64,000 bases of DNA, taken from NCBI RefSeq assembly GCF_000340375.1, contig NZ_KB446646.1:276666-340665 (forward strand), written 5' to 3'. The notes below the pieces were generated by a model. That model was given only the letters and a program-made list of their open reading frames with translations. It made no database searches and was not told where the DNA came from. Each line of letters starts with the position of its first letter. Position 1 is the stretch's first letter. Origin of the DNA: Eggerthia catenaformis OT 569 = DSM 20559. Its GTDB lineage: Bacteria; Bacillota_I; Bacilli_A; Erysipelotrichales; Coprobacillaceae. Below, piece by piece: positions 52,387-61,273 of this stretch. The position numbers were made by a program, and so were the translations under genes.

Positions 52387-54119
52387 GATTTCTTATTCAT
52401 GATGACAGGAATGACCATAGGATGTCTTCTTGTTTTCTGATAGAAATAAGTCATTAATGTATCTCTGATTGTATTTTTTATTTCTGCAAATGTTGTTTTG
52501 CCTTTTAATTGCTGTGTCAATTTTTTACCTACAAGATTCTCTGCTTCATGAATCATTTCAGTGCTGTCTTTCATATAAACAAAACCGCGGCTCATAATAA
52601 TAGGTCTATTAAGTAATGTACCGGCTCTTGAATCCATCGAAACCAGAACGGAAACCATACCGTCTTCACTTAATACTGTACGATCATGAAGAACACTTGT
52701 AGAAAGTCCGCTTAAATCATTGCCATCAACATAAATATCATCAGCATGAACACGTGGACCGGGGAATACTTCGTGATTCCTTAAGATAAGAGAATCACCA
52801 TTTGAACAGATAAATGCATGATTGATATCTCCGCCAACTTCTTCATAAAGTCTTGAATGCACCACCAGCATCTTGTATTCGCCATGGATTGGGAAGAAAT
52901 AATGAGGTCTTGTTAGTAGAAACATCAGTTTCATTTCTTCCTGTGAAGCATGTCCGGACGTATGCAGGTTAGAAATGGAAGAATTCTCTAAGACTTTAGC
53001 ACCTGCACGGTAGAGCTTATTAATGACTCTATTAACGCTTGATTGATTACCGGGAATGGGATTACTTGAAAAAACAACGGTATCTCCCGGTTTTATTTTA
53101 ATTTGTCTATGTGTACCGTTTGCAATTCTAGATAGAGCAGCTAATGCTTCACCTTGTGAGCCTGTACATAAAATCAGTATTTCATCATCAGAAAGATGCT
53201 TAGCCTCTTCATTGCTGATAAAGAAACGATCAGGACATTTGATATAGCCCAGCTTTCTTGAAATAGTAATATTGTTTTCCATTGAGCGTCCATAGACAAG
53301 AATCTTTCTATTAAATCTGACTGCTGCATCAATAATCTGCTGTACACGATGGATGTTAGAAGCAAAAGTAGCAACAATAATACGTCCTTCAGCTTTTCTG
53401 AATTCTTTTTGAACAGTTTGAGCGACTTTTTTCTCGCTGATGGAAAAGCTTGGAACTTCAGCATTGGTACTATCAGCTAATAAGAGATCAACACCTGTTT
53501 CTCCCATAAAAGAAATTCTCTGATAATCAGCTGCCTGGGCAACAGGAGTTAAATCAAATTTAAAATCACCTGTTTCCACAATACGTCCATTTTCAGTATT
53601 AATAATAACCCCCATTGCTTCAGGGATAGAATGATTAACATTAAAAAATCCTACACTGAAATGTTTTGTTTTAATCAAACTGTCACGATTAATTTGTACC
53701 AGCTTAGTTGCATTTGTTAATCTATGTTCTTCTAATTTCCTGCGAATCATAGCACATGCCAGTGGGGAAGCATAAATAATTGGAATAGGAACAATCTGTA
53801 ATAAGAAAGGAATACCTCCGATATGATCCTCATGACCATGTGTGATAAATAATCCTTTAATTTTTTTACTATTATATTTAAGGTAACTGAAATCAGGAAT
53901 AACATAATCAATACCCGGTAATCCTTCAGAGGCAAATTTTACACCGGCATCAATGACAATAATTTCATCATCCTGTTCAACAACATAACAGTTTTTTCCT
54001 ACTTCATTTAAGCCTCCTAAAGCAAATATTCTGGTATCTGTTTTTTTTAAGCCGCTTTCATTATTTTGTTCATTTTTTGTAAATTTACGAGCATTGTTTT
54101 TACTCTTTGTAAGAGTCAT
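52383..54119 (-). CDS. rnj: Ribonuclease J
   Basis: Metallo-beta-lactamase-fold RNase with 5' exonuclease and endonuclease activity in mRNA decay. 578 aa. IFALGGLNEVGKNCYVVEQ and VIDAGVKFASEGLPGIDYVI are the N-terminal signature; metal ligands sit in FITHGHEDHIGGIPFLL (H-x-H-x-D-H), NVNHSIPEAMGVII, VETGDFKFDLTP and HTSGHASQEEMK. DSTNAEVPSFSISEKKV and FPIHGEYKMLVVHSRL (beta-CASP) are typical. The N-terminal 25 residues are a basic extension. Whether it is the J1 or J2 paralogue cannot be told from one copy. Confidence 0.97.
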   Translation of the reverse strand: MTLTKSKNNARKFTKNEQNNESGLKKTDTRIFALGGLNEVGKNCYVVEQDDEIIVIDAGVKFASEGLPGIDYVIPDFSYLKYNSKKIKGLFITHGHEDHIGGIPFLLQIVPIPIIYASPLACAMIRRKLEEHRLTNATKLVQINRDSLIKTKHFSVGFFNVNHSIPEAMGVIINTENGRIVETGDFKFDLTPVAQAADYQRISFMGETGVDLLLADSTNAEVPSFSISEKKVAQTVQKEFRKAEGRIIVATFASNIHRVQQIIDAAVRFNRKILVYGRSMENNITISRKLGYIKCPDRFFISNEEAKHLSDDEILILCTGSQGEALAALSRIANGTHRQIKIKPGDTVVFSSNPIPGNQSSVNRVINKLYRAGAKVLENSSISNLHTSGHASQEEMKLMFLLTRPHYFFPIHGEYKMLVVHSRLYEEVGGDINHAFICSNGDSLILRNHEVFPGPRVHADDIYVDGNDLSGLSTSVLHDRTVLSEDGMVSVLVSMDSRAGTLLNRPIIMSRGFVYMKDSTEMIHEAENLVGKKLTQQLKGKTTFAEIKNTIRDTLMTYFYQKTRRHPMVIPVIMNKKS

Positions 54120-54210
54120 ATAATCACCTAGCTTTCTATATTATATATTATTATAAATATTATTTAATCTTCTTAACTGCATTTTAATATAATTATCAGA
54201 CACATGCAAA

Positions 54211-54232
54211 TAAAAAGGGAGTATTCTCCCTT
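54211..54232 (-). terminator. Intrinsic terminator of degV
   Basis: AAGGGAG and CTCCCTT arms with a 4-nt loop, followed on the minus strand by TTTTTAT. Confidence 0.88.
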
Positions 54233-55091
54233 AATCTGTAATCTTCTTGCAGGCGGCCAAAGCTAAAGAGCCCGGACCCACATGACATGAGACACTTAAT
54301 GATAATGGGTGAACACTCACTTCATGTTTAAATTCTTCTTCTACCTGAGTCTTAAATTCAAGAGCTTCATTCAAATCATGAGTGTATGCAATATAGAGAT
54401 GATAATTATCTGCCATATTCTTTTCTTTGAGATCTCTTTTGACACGATCAATCATAATACGTTTAGCTTTTTTAAGAGTACGTGAGGTATCACATTTATC
54501 AAGCTTTTCTCCTTGAATAGAAAGAATAGGTTTAATCTTTAATAATCCTCCCAGAGCAGCAGCAGCAGGAGTAATACGACCGCCTTTTTTCAAATAAGTA
54601 AGGGTATTAACAGTAATATAGATAGTAGCATTCATCTTATTATCCATTAATATATCATAAATCTCTTGACCGGTCTTTCCTGCTTCAGCAAGAGCTAAAG
54701 CATCATAAGCATCGCATCTTTGAGTGACAGATATTCTTTGTGAATCAACCACAAAGACTTTTCCTTTATACTTAGGATCATCAGCAACCATTATTGCAGT
54801 TTGACAGCTTCCGGATAATCCTGAACTCATTGGAATATGAACAATTTGATCATAGTCCTTTAATAGATGATCCCATTGCTTTGTTAAGTCACCAATTACA
54901 GGCTGTGATGTAAATACATCAGCATCATCATTTATTAATTTATCAAAGAATTCTTCTAAAGTTAAATTAATATCTTCCAGATAATCCTGTCCATTAATAT
55001 TAACAGGCATAGGTAAGATAAAAATATGATTTTCTTTTCCTTCTTTCTGAGTTATTCCGGAATTACTATCAGTCATTATCGCTACTTTCAT
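54231..55091 (-). CDS. DegV family fatty-acid-binding protein
   Basis: 286 aa. DegV proteins bind fatty acids and hand them to the FakA kinase. MKVAIMTDSNSGITQKEG opens the family (T-D-S-x-x), followed by ILPMPVNINGQDYLE, FTSQPVIGDLTKQW (T-S-x-P), IVHIPMSSGLSGSCQTAIM (the S-S-x-L-S-G-T/S loop contacting the fatty acid head group), VFVVDSQRIS and LKKGGRITPAAAALGGLLKI, all diagnostic. No FakA gene is near. Divergent from trxA. AGGAGGGATAAAA precedes the ATG. Confidence 0.96.
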   Translation of the reverse strand: MKVAIMTDSNSGITQKEGKENHIFILPMPVNINGQDYLEDINLTLEEFFDKLINDDADVFTSQPVIGDLTKQWDHLLKDYDQIVHIPMSSGLSGSCQTAIMVADDPKYKGKVFVVDSQRISVTQRCDAYDALALAEAGKTGQEIYDILMDNKMNATIYITVNTLTYLKKGGRITPAAAALGGLLKIKPILSIQGEKLDKCDTSRTLKKAKRIMIDRVKRDLKEKNMADNYHLYIAYTHDLNEALEFKTQVEEEFKHEVSVHPLSLSVSCHVGPGSLALAACKKITD

Positions 55092-55165
55092 TTTTATCCC
55101 TCCTGCAATTTATTCTCATTTTATCGTAACTTTTAAATAAATCAATCATTTATTTTATGTAATGG

Positions 55166-55178
55166 ATTACAATATATT
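55166..55178. repeat. Repeated motif between degV and trxA, copy 1
   Basis: ATTACAATATATT, matching the copy at 55245-55257 at 12 of 13 positions. Possible shared protein-binding site in the divergent promoter region. Confidence 0.4.
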
Positions 55179-55244
55179 CATATCTATATAGTATTCTACT
55201 AGAAAAAATCAGCTATGAAAAGAAAATCTTACCAATGCATATAA

Positions 55245-55257
55245 ATTGCAATATATT
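55245..55257. repeat. Repeated motif between degV and trxA, copy 2
   Basis: ATTGCAATATATT. It includes most of the palindrome CAATATATTG and overlaps the probable trxA -35 (TTGCAA), so a binding protein would affect trxA. Confidence 0.4.
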
Positions 55258-55274
55258 GTTTTTTCAGTAATAAT
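55246..55274 (+). promoter_or_regulatory. Probable promoter of trxA
   Basis: TTGCAA, 17-nt spacer, AATAAT, then GAGGTGATAAAA before the ATG at 55293. Confidence 0.5.
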
Positions 55275-55292
55275 GTAATCGAGGTGATAAAA

Positions 55293-55598
55293 ATGGAATA
55301 CTTAAACACAAATAATTTACAAGAAAAGACAAGTCAGGGATTAGTATTGGTAGATTTCTTTGCTACATGGTGTGGACCATGTAAAATGATTGGTCCGGTC
55401 TTAGAACAGCTTGATAATGAAATAGAAGGATTAACAGTTTATAAGATTGATGTAGATGAGAATCCTGAAGCAGCTGCTAAGTATGGCGTACAATCTATTC
55501 CTAATTTAATCTTATTTAAAGATGGCGAAGCAGTAGATCAAATCATTGGCTTTACCAATAAAGAAGGACTCTTAAAGAAGATCAATCCTTATCTTTAA
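55293..55598 (+). CDS. trxA: Thioredoxin
   Basis: Dithiol-disulfide reductant, 101 aa from the ATG at 55293, which follows GAGGTGATAAAA; a GTG at 55284 is in the ribosome-binding site. The active site is FFATWCGPCKMIGPVLEQL (W-C-G-P-C). The buried Asp and cis-Pro are present in LVLVDFFATW and VQSIPNLILFKDGE. Normal length. It probably supports the peroxide-defence proteins encoded at 44-45 kb. Single-gene unit. Confidence 0.97.
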   Translation: MEYLNTNNLQEKTSQGLVLVDFFATWCGPCKMIGPVLEQLDNEIEGLTVYKIDVDENPEAAAKYGVQSIPNLILFKDGEAVDQIIGFTNKEGLLKKINPYL

Positions 55599-55660
55599 AA
55601 GATTTTGTAAAAAGCCGGAAAGTCTGATTTATTAAATAGATCATTCATTATGACTTGAAG

Positions 55661-55700
55661 AAAACTGATTCCTGTAGAATACAGGAGTCAGTTCTTTTAT
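55661..55700. terminator. Bidirectional terminator between trxA and the phosphatase gene
   Basis: AACTGATTCCTGT and ACAGGAGTCAGTT arms (one wobble pair), 5-nt loop, A-rich and T-rich flanks. Confidence 0.88.
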
Positions 55701-55701
55701 T

Positions 55702-56286
55702 TTAAAGAGATGAAAAATCATGAACAGTGATTTTCTGGCATGAAAAGATATCATTTTCATAAGAAAATTCCATGATTGAACAATTTTTGATTCCTCTTTG
55801 ATACTGTACAATATTATATTTTTCCCAATATCGGCAGAATTGAGCACAAGCCGCTCCATGACTGACGATTAAAATAGACTGAGAGGAATCGTTTTTAGCG
55901 ATATTTATGATAGTAGAGACAATTCTTTTTTGAAAGTCTTTTTCTTTTTCACCGCCGTAGTATTCAAAGAAGTCACCATATGGAAGCACAGGATTAAGAC
56001 ATTCATCCTTTCCTTCAAAGGCTCCAAAGTTCCATTCTTTGAGACCTTTAAGGCGCTGATATTTGATAGTGGAGCCGGTAATAATTTCTAAGGTATCAGA
56101 GGCTCTTTCACTGGTAGAGCAATAAGCACTGTTAAAAGTGATACCTTCATTTTTAAACCATTGAGAAGCTATTTCCGCTTGCTTTATACCTTTTTGAGTT
56201 AAAGGAGAATCACACCATCCTTGGATTTTATGTTGAGTATTAAATAATGTTTCTCCGTGTCTTAATAAATAAATTGTTTTTTTCAT
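55702..56286 (-). CDS. Histidine phosphatase (phosphoglycerate-mutase-like)
   Basis: 194 aa of the branch 1 histidine phosphatase superfamily. IYLLRHGETLFNTQHKIQGW carries the phospho-acceptor His (R-H-G-E); YCSTSERASDTLEII, LKGLKEWNFGAFEGKDE (catalytic Glu) and ILIVSHGAACAQFCRYW (second His) complete the site. Too short and too divergent for glycolytic Pgm; probably a broad or specific small-molecule phosphatase. GGAGGATTC ribosome-binding site. Confidence 0.92.
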   Translation of the reverse strand: MKKTIYLLRHGETLFNTQHKIQGWCDSPLTQKGIKQAEIASQWFKNEGITFNSAYCSTSERASDTLEIITGSTIKYQRLKGLKEWNFGAFEGKDECLNPVLPYGDFFEYYGGEKEKDFQKRIVSTIINIAKNDSSQSILIVSHGAACAQFCRYWEKYNIVQYQRGIKNCSIMEFSYENDIFSCQKITVHDFSSL

Positions 56287-56454
56287 TTTGAATCCTCCTT
56301 ATTCCACATTATAACATTTTATTGCATTATGATAAATTATTTATTTGCCTTTAAAGAGTTATCATGTTAAGAAAAGTAAGTCTTTATTTCTATAATTTTA
56401 AGTAAATTATATACAATTAATAATTAAATAATCATTTATTTGTTTTTATCCAAA

Positions 56455-56497
56455 ATTAAATTAAATTTACTATTGAAATATCTAAATTTAATTTAAT
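56455..56497. promoter_or_regulatory. AT-only palindrome upstream of the opp promoter
   Basis: ATTAAATTAAATTTA and its perfect complement TAAATTTAATTTAAT, 13 bp apart, ending 7 bp before the -35 box. Fits an operator or UP-element-like activator site; the binding protein is unknown. Confidence 0.55.
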
Positions 56498-56504
56498 AAT
56501 TTTG

Positions 56505-56533
56505 TTGACATGTATTTATATTAGTTGTATATT
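56505..56533 (+). promoter_or_regulatory. Promoter of the opp operon
   Basis: TTGACA (56505-56510), 17-nt spacer, TATATT (56528-56533). One of the best -35/-10 matches in the window. Confidence 0.85.
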
Positions 56534-56592
56534 GTCTATATGGTAAATTTTAGGTACCATATTAATTCATAAAATCAATTGGAGGAAAATTT

Positions 56593-58227
56593 ATGAAGAT
56601 GTTAAAACGTAGTGCTGCTATTGTATTATCAGCAGCAATGTTAGCAGGCTGTGGTTCTTCTAAGTCTGATTCTAAAGATACTTTCAGATTTGCTTCAGAA
56701 TTAGATATCTTAGGTATGGATTCAACAGTTGTTGATGATGGTATGTCATTTACTGCATTACATGCTGTTACTGAAGGTCTTATGGGACTTGATAAAGATG
56801 GAAAGCAGACTAATGCATTAGCTAAGTCTTATACTTTAAGTGATGATAGAAAAACATATACATTTACTTTAAGAGATGCTAAATGGTCAAATGGTGATGC
56901 TGTTACAGCTAAAGACTTTGTTTATGCATGGCAGAGAATCCTAAAGAATTCCGGTAAGTATTCTTATATGTATGGTGACGAAGGTGCCAATATTAAGAAT
57001 GCTAATGTGTTAAAGGCTAAAGGACCAAAAGCAACTCAGGCTGAATTAGATACTTTAGGTGTTAAGGCTAAGGATGATAAGACTTTAGTTGTAGAATTAG
57101 CTGCACCTGTTCCTTATTTCTTAGAGTTAATGACATTCCCATGTTATTATCCAATCAATCAGAAGTTTGCTGAAAAAGCCGGTAAGAAATATGGAACTGC
57201 ACCTGAATATGTATTATCTAATGGTGCTTTTAAGATGACTAAGTGGACAAAAGGTAAGTCTGCTGATTTTGAAAAGAATGAAAGCTATTATAATGCTTCA
57301 GCTGTTAAGATGAAGAATTTACATATGGATTTAGCTGTTAAGCCTCAGGCTGCCAGTGCCAGCTTTGATTCCGGAAGTACTGATTTTGCGATTATTTCAT
57401 CTGAATTAGTTGATAAGTATAAAGGTAAAGATACTTATGTACAGTATAATGAAGGTTATTTATGGTATCTCGAACCAAATCATGATATCAAGGATGCTGC
57501 TAAGAAAAAAGCTATGGCTAATGTTAATATTCGTAAAGCTTTATCTTATGCGATTGATAGAGATTCATTAACTTCTAAAGTATTAAAAGATGGTTCTAAG
57601 GCTGCTACCGGATTTGTTCCGGCACAGTTATCACAGAATGCTAAGGGAGAAGATTTCCGTAAGCTTGCCGGTTCTTTTACTTCTTATGATGTTAAGAAAG
57701 CTCAGGAATACTTTGATGCCGGTTTAAAAGAATTAGGCGTATCTTCTTTGACATTTGAGTTCTTATATGGTAATGATGAATCTCCGGCTGATAAGGTTGC
57801 TGAATATTTACAGACTAATTTTGCTAAGATTAAAGGCTTAAAGATTGAAATGAAAGCTACGACTAAGAAAGACCGTATTGATAATCGTATGGTTGGCGGT
57901 AGATTTGATTTTGCATTAACTAGATGGGGTCCGGATTATGCTGATCCGACAACTTATCTGAACTTAATGTCTACAGGTAATAATAATAACTACGGTAAAT
58001 ATAGTAATGCTAAATATGATGCTTTAATGAAACAGGTACGTACGGAAACAAATGCTGATAAGCGTTATGAATTAATGATTCAGGCTGAAAAAGTAGCTAT
58101 GGATGAATTAGGAAATATTCCTGTCTTTGAAAAAGGCGGTTCTGCTTTAAAAGCAACAAATACAAGCGGTGTTATCACTAAAGCAGTTGGTGTACCAAAC
58201 ACATTTACTTATGTAGAAAAAAAATAG
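56593..58227 (+). CDS. oppA: Oligopeptide-binding lipoprotein OppA
   Basis: Extracellular substrate-binding protein of the peptide importer, 544 aa. MKMLKRSAAIVLSAAMLAGC is a lipoprotein signal with lipobox L-A-G-C; Cys20 should be lipidated. SBP family 5 features: VTEGLMGLDKDGKQTNALAK, YTFTLRDAKWSNGDAVTAKD (the W-S-N-G-x-x-V-T-A-x-D-F-V signature), VNIRKALSYAIDRDSL and FDFALTRWGPDYADPTTYLN. Codon use is strongly biased, as for a highly expressed gene. GGAGGA ribosome-binding site. First gene of a five-gene opp operon. Confidence 0.96.
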   Translation: MKMLKRSAAIVLSAAMLAGCGSSKSDSKDTFRFASELDILGMDSTVVDDGMSFTALHAVTEGLMGLDKDGKQTNALAKSYTLSDDRKTYTFTLRDAKWSNGDAVTAKDFVYAWQRILKNSGKYSYMYGDEGANIKNANVLKAKGPKATQAELDTLGVKAKDDKTLVVELAAPVPYFLELMTFPCYYPINQKFAEKAGKKYGTAPEYVLSNGAFKMTKWTKGKSADFEKNESYYNASAVKMKNLHMDLAVKPQAASASFDSGSTDFAIISSELVDKYKGKDTYVQYNEGYLWYLEPNHDIKDAAKKKAMANVNIRKALSYAIDRDSLTSKVLKDGSKAATGFVPAQLSQNAKGEDFRKLAGSFTSYDVKKAQEYFDAGLKELGVSSLTFEFLYGNDESPADKVAEYLQTNFAKIKGLKIEMKATTKKDRIDNRMVGGRFDFALTRWGPDYADPTTYLNLMSTGNNNNYGKYSNAKYDALMKQVRTETNADKRYELMIQAEKVAMDELGNIPVFEKGGSALKATNTSGVITKAVGVPNTFTYVEKK

Positions 58228-58247
58228 TGATGAAAAAAATAGTAAGT

Positions 58248-58279
58248 AAACACATTATAGCTCTTGCTATAATGTGTTT
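58248..58279 (+). terminator. Hairpin between oppA and oppB
   Basis: AAACACATTATAGC and GCTATAATGTGTTT arms with a 4-nt loop and a T-rich tail. Probably a leaky terminator or an RNA-stabilising stem that lets oppA be made in excess over the transporter genes. Confidence 0.8.
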
Positions 58280-58308
58280 CTTTATTGAAAAAGAAAGGAA
58301 TGAAAAAA

Positions 58309-59253
58309 ATGGATAAATCCATGTTAAAGTATATTGGAAAGCGTCTTTTGATTTCGGCAATAACGCTTTTCGTCATACTTTTTGTCTTGTTTTTAATGAC
58401 AAGATTGATGCCCGGTTCTCCTTTTAACTCAGAAAAATTAAGCAGAGATCAGATAGCTATTTTAAATGCTAAATATGGCTTGGATAAACCTGTTATTGTA
58501 CAGTTTTTTGCTTATCTTTCTAATATGATTAAAGGTGATTTTGGGGTATCTTATCAGCTTTATCCTGATCAGTCAGTTGCTGAACTGGTTATGGATCGTG
58601 CGAAAATATCATTTATTTATGGTATTGCAGCAACATTATTTGGAACAATTGTGGGTATGGCTTTAGGTATTTTTGCAGCCTTAAAGAGAAACACTATCTG
58701 GGACACAATCGCAACGGTTATTTCAGTATTAGGTGTTTCAATTCCTTCATTTGTATTTGCTTTACTGATGGTTATTCTTTTTGGTGTAAATCTGCAATGG
58801 GCTCCTGTTGCTTATAATGAAGCACAGCCGATTACATCCTCAGTTTTACCGGTACTGGCTTTATCAATGAGTGTTATTGCAAATGTTGCTCGTTTTACAA
58901 GAACAGAAATGATTTCAGTATTAGGCAGTGAGTATATTACTCTGGCAATGGCTAAAGGATTAGATCAGAAGACTCTTATTTTACGTCATGCTTTGAGAAA
59001 TGCTTTGATTCCGGTTATTACTATTCTTGGACCGATTTTGGTTAATTTAATGACCGGTACAATGGTTGTTGAACAGATATGCGGAGTACCGGGACTGGGA
59101 ACAATTCTTATTAATTCTATTCATGCAAATGACTATAACATTATTATGGCATGTTCATTCTTATATGCAGCTATGTATATTTTAATTGTTTTAGCTATTG
59201 ATGTTTCTTATGGATTTATTGATCCGCGTATTAGACTTGGGAAAGGAGAATAA
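58309..59253 (+). CDS. oppB: Oligopeptide transporter permease OppB
   Basis: Membrane subunit of 314 aa; the ATG at 58309 is used because AAAGG lies about 10 bases upstream, while the in-frame ATG at 58300 is too close. KYIGKRLLISAITLFVILFV is the first of six helices; LMPGSPFNSEKL and LGLDKP-like KYGLDKPVIVQFFAYLSNM are OppB/DppB hallmarks. The cytoplasmic coupling (EAA) loop is EYITLAMAKGLDQKTLILRH then ALRNALIPV. Works with OppC and the two ATPases. Confidence 0.95.
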   Translation: MDKSMLKYIGKRLLISAITLFVILFVLFLMTRLMPGSPFNSEKLSRDQIAILNAKYGLDKPVIVQFFAYLSNMIKGDFGVSYQLYPDQSVAELVMDRAKISFIYGIAATLFGTIVGMALGIFAALKRNTIWDTIATVISVLGVSIPSFVFALLMVILFGVNLQWAPVAYNEAQPITSSVLPVLALSMSVIANVARFTRTEMISVLGSEYITLAMAKGLDQKTLILRHALRNALIPVITILGPILVNLMTGTMVVEQICGVPGLGTILINSIHANDYNIIMACSFLYAAMYILIVLAIDVSYGFIDPRIRLGKGE

Positions 59254-59255
59254 TC

Positions 59256-60182
59256 ATGAAGAATATTGAATTTTTACCTGATGATTTTGAATTAGTCGGG
59301 GATAAACAAAATATTGCGATTGATCAGGTTGCTCCTGCTAAACCTCAGTGGAGAGACATATTGGATCGTTTTAAAGAGAATAAGGGGGCTTTAATCGGTA
59401 TTGCTCTTATTGTGATTATTGCTTTATTGGCAATTGTTGTTCCAATATTTTCTCATTATCATTATGATGAATCAAATACTTCAATTACTAATCTGGCACC
59501 AAGTTTGGAGCACTTATTTGGAACCGACTATTTAGGACGTGATTTATGGGTTCGTACATGGCAGGGAACTCGTTATTCTTTAATTATTGCGGTTGTAGCA
59601 GTTATTATTGATGTTGTGATTGGGATTACATACGGTATGATTTCCGGTTATTTTGGCGGAATGATAGATTCTGTTATGCAAAGAATTCAGGAGATTATTA
59701 ATTCCATTCCGACATTAGTTGTTTTAATTATTTTATTAACTATTTTAAAGCCAAACCTGACAACAGTTATTATTGCTTTAATCTTTACCGAATGGATTCC
59801 TATGTCTCGTATTACACGTGCACAGGTTTTAAAGGTCAAGGAAGATGAGTTTGTATTAGCATCCAGAACTCTAGGAGCCGGACATTTCTTTATTTTATTT
59901 AAGGAAATATTACCAAATATTGTTTCACAGTTAATTATTAATTCCATGATGACCATTCCCAATGCTATTTTCTATGAAGCTTATTTAGCCTTTGTCGGCT
60001 TAGGTCTTACAAAGCCGTTAGCTTCTTTAGGTACATTGATCAATGATGGATTCCAATATTTCCAGGTACATCCTCATGCTATGGTTATTCCGGCTATTGT
60101 TATGGCGGTGCTGATGTTAAGTTTTAACTTATTTGGAGATGGCTTAAGAGATGCTTTAGATCCAACAATGAAGGAGATGTAA
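59256..60182 (+). CDS. oppC: Oligopeptide transporter permease OppC
   Basis: Second permease, 308 aa. A cytoplasmic N-terminus of about 45 residues precedes six helices (first: GALIGIALIVIIALLAIVVP). HLFGTDYLGRDLWVRTWQGT is the OppC signature (H-x-x-G-T-D-x-x-G-R-D), and the coupling loop is EDEFVLASRTLGAGHFFILF then KEILPNI. AGGAG precedes the ATG; its stop overlaps the oppD start by one base. Confidence 0.95.
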   Translation: MKNIEFLPDDFELVGDKQNIAIDQVAPAKPQWRDILDRFKENKGALIGIALIVIIALLAIVVPIFSHYHYDESNTSITNLAPSLEHLFGTDYLGRDLWVRTWQGTRYSLIIAVVAVIIDVVIGITYGMISGYFGGMIDSVMQRIQEIINSIPTLVVLIILLTILKPNLTTVIIALIFTEWIPMSRITRAQVLKVKEDEFVLASRTLGAGHFFILFKEILPNIVSQLIINSMMTIPNAIFYEAYLAFVGLGLTKPLASLGTLINDGFQYFQVHPHAMVIPAIVMAVLMLSFNLFGDGLRDALDPTMKEM

Positions 60183-61273
60183 TGATGGCAAGAGAAAGAG
60201 TATTAAAAATTCGCAATTTAAATATTTCCTTTAAGACTGATGGCTCTAATGTTTCTGCCATTCGTGGTGTTAACTTAGATCTGTATAAAGGTGAGACTAT
60301 TGCTATAGTAGGTGAATCCGGATCCGGTAAATCAGTAACGACTAAAGCAATTATGGGAATCTTAGCGAAGAACGGAAGTATTGATAGCGGAAGTATTGAA
60401 TATACATGGGAAGATCCTAAGACTCATGAAAAGATTACTAAAGATGTTGTTAAATTGAGTGAGAAAGAGATTCAGAAGGAAATTCGTGGACGTAAGATTG
60501 CTATGGTTTTTCAGGATCCTATGACATCACTTGATCCTACAATGACAATCGGGAAACAGGTCATGGAGCCAATGATGTATCATTATGGAACATCAAAAGA
60601 AGAAGCATGGAATAAAGCTGTTGAATTATTAAAAGAAGTAGGTATTACAGATGCTCAGGCACGTATGAAAGCTTATCCTCATCAGTTATCAGGAGGTATG
60701 AGACAGCGTGTTGTTATTGCAATCGCATTATCATGTGATCCTTATGTTCTTATTTGTGATGAGCCGACAACTGCCCTGGATGTAACAATTCAGGCAAAAA
60801 TTCTTGAATTGATTCAAGAGCTTCAAAAGAAAAAAGACTTATCAGTTATCTATATTACTCATGACTTAGGTGTTGTTGCTAAAGTTGCAGACTTTGTTAA
60901 TGTTATGTATGCCGGAAAAATCATTGAAACAGGACAGATTGATGAAGTCTTCTATGATCCCCGTCATCCCTATACATGGGGCTTATTATCAGCTATGCCT
61001 GATTTAGATACTGATGATGAGGAATTATATACTATTCCGGGATCACCTCCTAATTTAACATTAAAAGTAAAAGGAGATGCTTTTGCTCCTAGAAACAAGT
61101 TTGCTTTGAATATTGATTTAAGAGAAGAACCGCCAATGTTCAATGTTGAAGGTTCTAATTCTCATAGAGTTGCATCATGGCTGATGCATGAAAAGGCACC
61201 TCATATTGAAATGCCTGAAACTTTAAAAAAGAGAATTGATAAGATGAAGAAAGAAGGTGTAGTCAATGGATAA
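60182..61273 (+). CDS. oppD: Oligopeptide transporter ATPase OppD
   Basis: ATP-binding subunit of 363 aa. Walker A IVGESGSGKSVTTKAIMG, Q-loop MVFQDPMTSLDPTMTIGKQ, signature HQLSGGMRQRVVIAI, Walker B VLICDEPTTALDVTIQAK and H-loop VIYITHDLGVVAK. C-terminal oligopeptide-transporter extension HPYTWGLLSAMPDL and IPGSPPNLTLKVKGDAFAPR; this extension in family members often carries an iron-sulfur cluster, but the usual cysteines are not seen here. It overlaps oppF by 8 bases. Two adjacent ATGs (60182, 60185) are possible starts. Confidence 0.95.
   Translation: MMARERVLKIRNLNISFKTDGSNVSAIRGVNLDLYKGETIAIVGESGSGKSVTTKAIMGILAKNGSIDSGSIEYTWEDPKTHEKITKDVVKLSEKEIQKEIRGRKIAMVFQDPMTSLDPTMTIGKQVMEPMMYHYGTSKEEAWNKAVELLKEVGITDAQARMKAYPHQLSGGMRQRVVIAIALSCDPYVLICDEPTTALDVTIQAKILELIQELQKKKDLSVIYITHDLGVVAKVADFVNVMYAGKIIETGQIDEVFYDPRHPYTWGLLSAMPDLDTDDEELYTIPGSPPNLTLKVKGDAFAPRNKFALNIDLREEPPMFNVEGSNSHRVASWLMHEKAPHIEMPETLKKRIDKMKKEGVVNG

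Larger units (their letters stand above)
56287..56592. other. AT-rich regulatory region upstream of oppA
   Basis: 306 bases with no ORF. It holds a 43-bp palindrome (56455-56497), a strong promoter (56505-56533) and a leader of about 50 bases before oppA. Nothing recognisable as a riboswitch. Confidence 0.7.

Noticed and set aside
53056..53935. Several 60-100 codon frames on both strands within the RNase J gene
   Set aside because: They are shadows of a well-conserved gene, lack ribosome-binding sites and have improbable composition.
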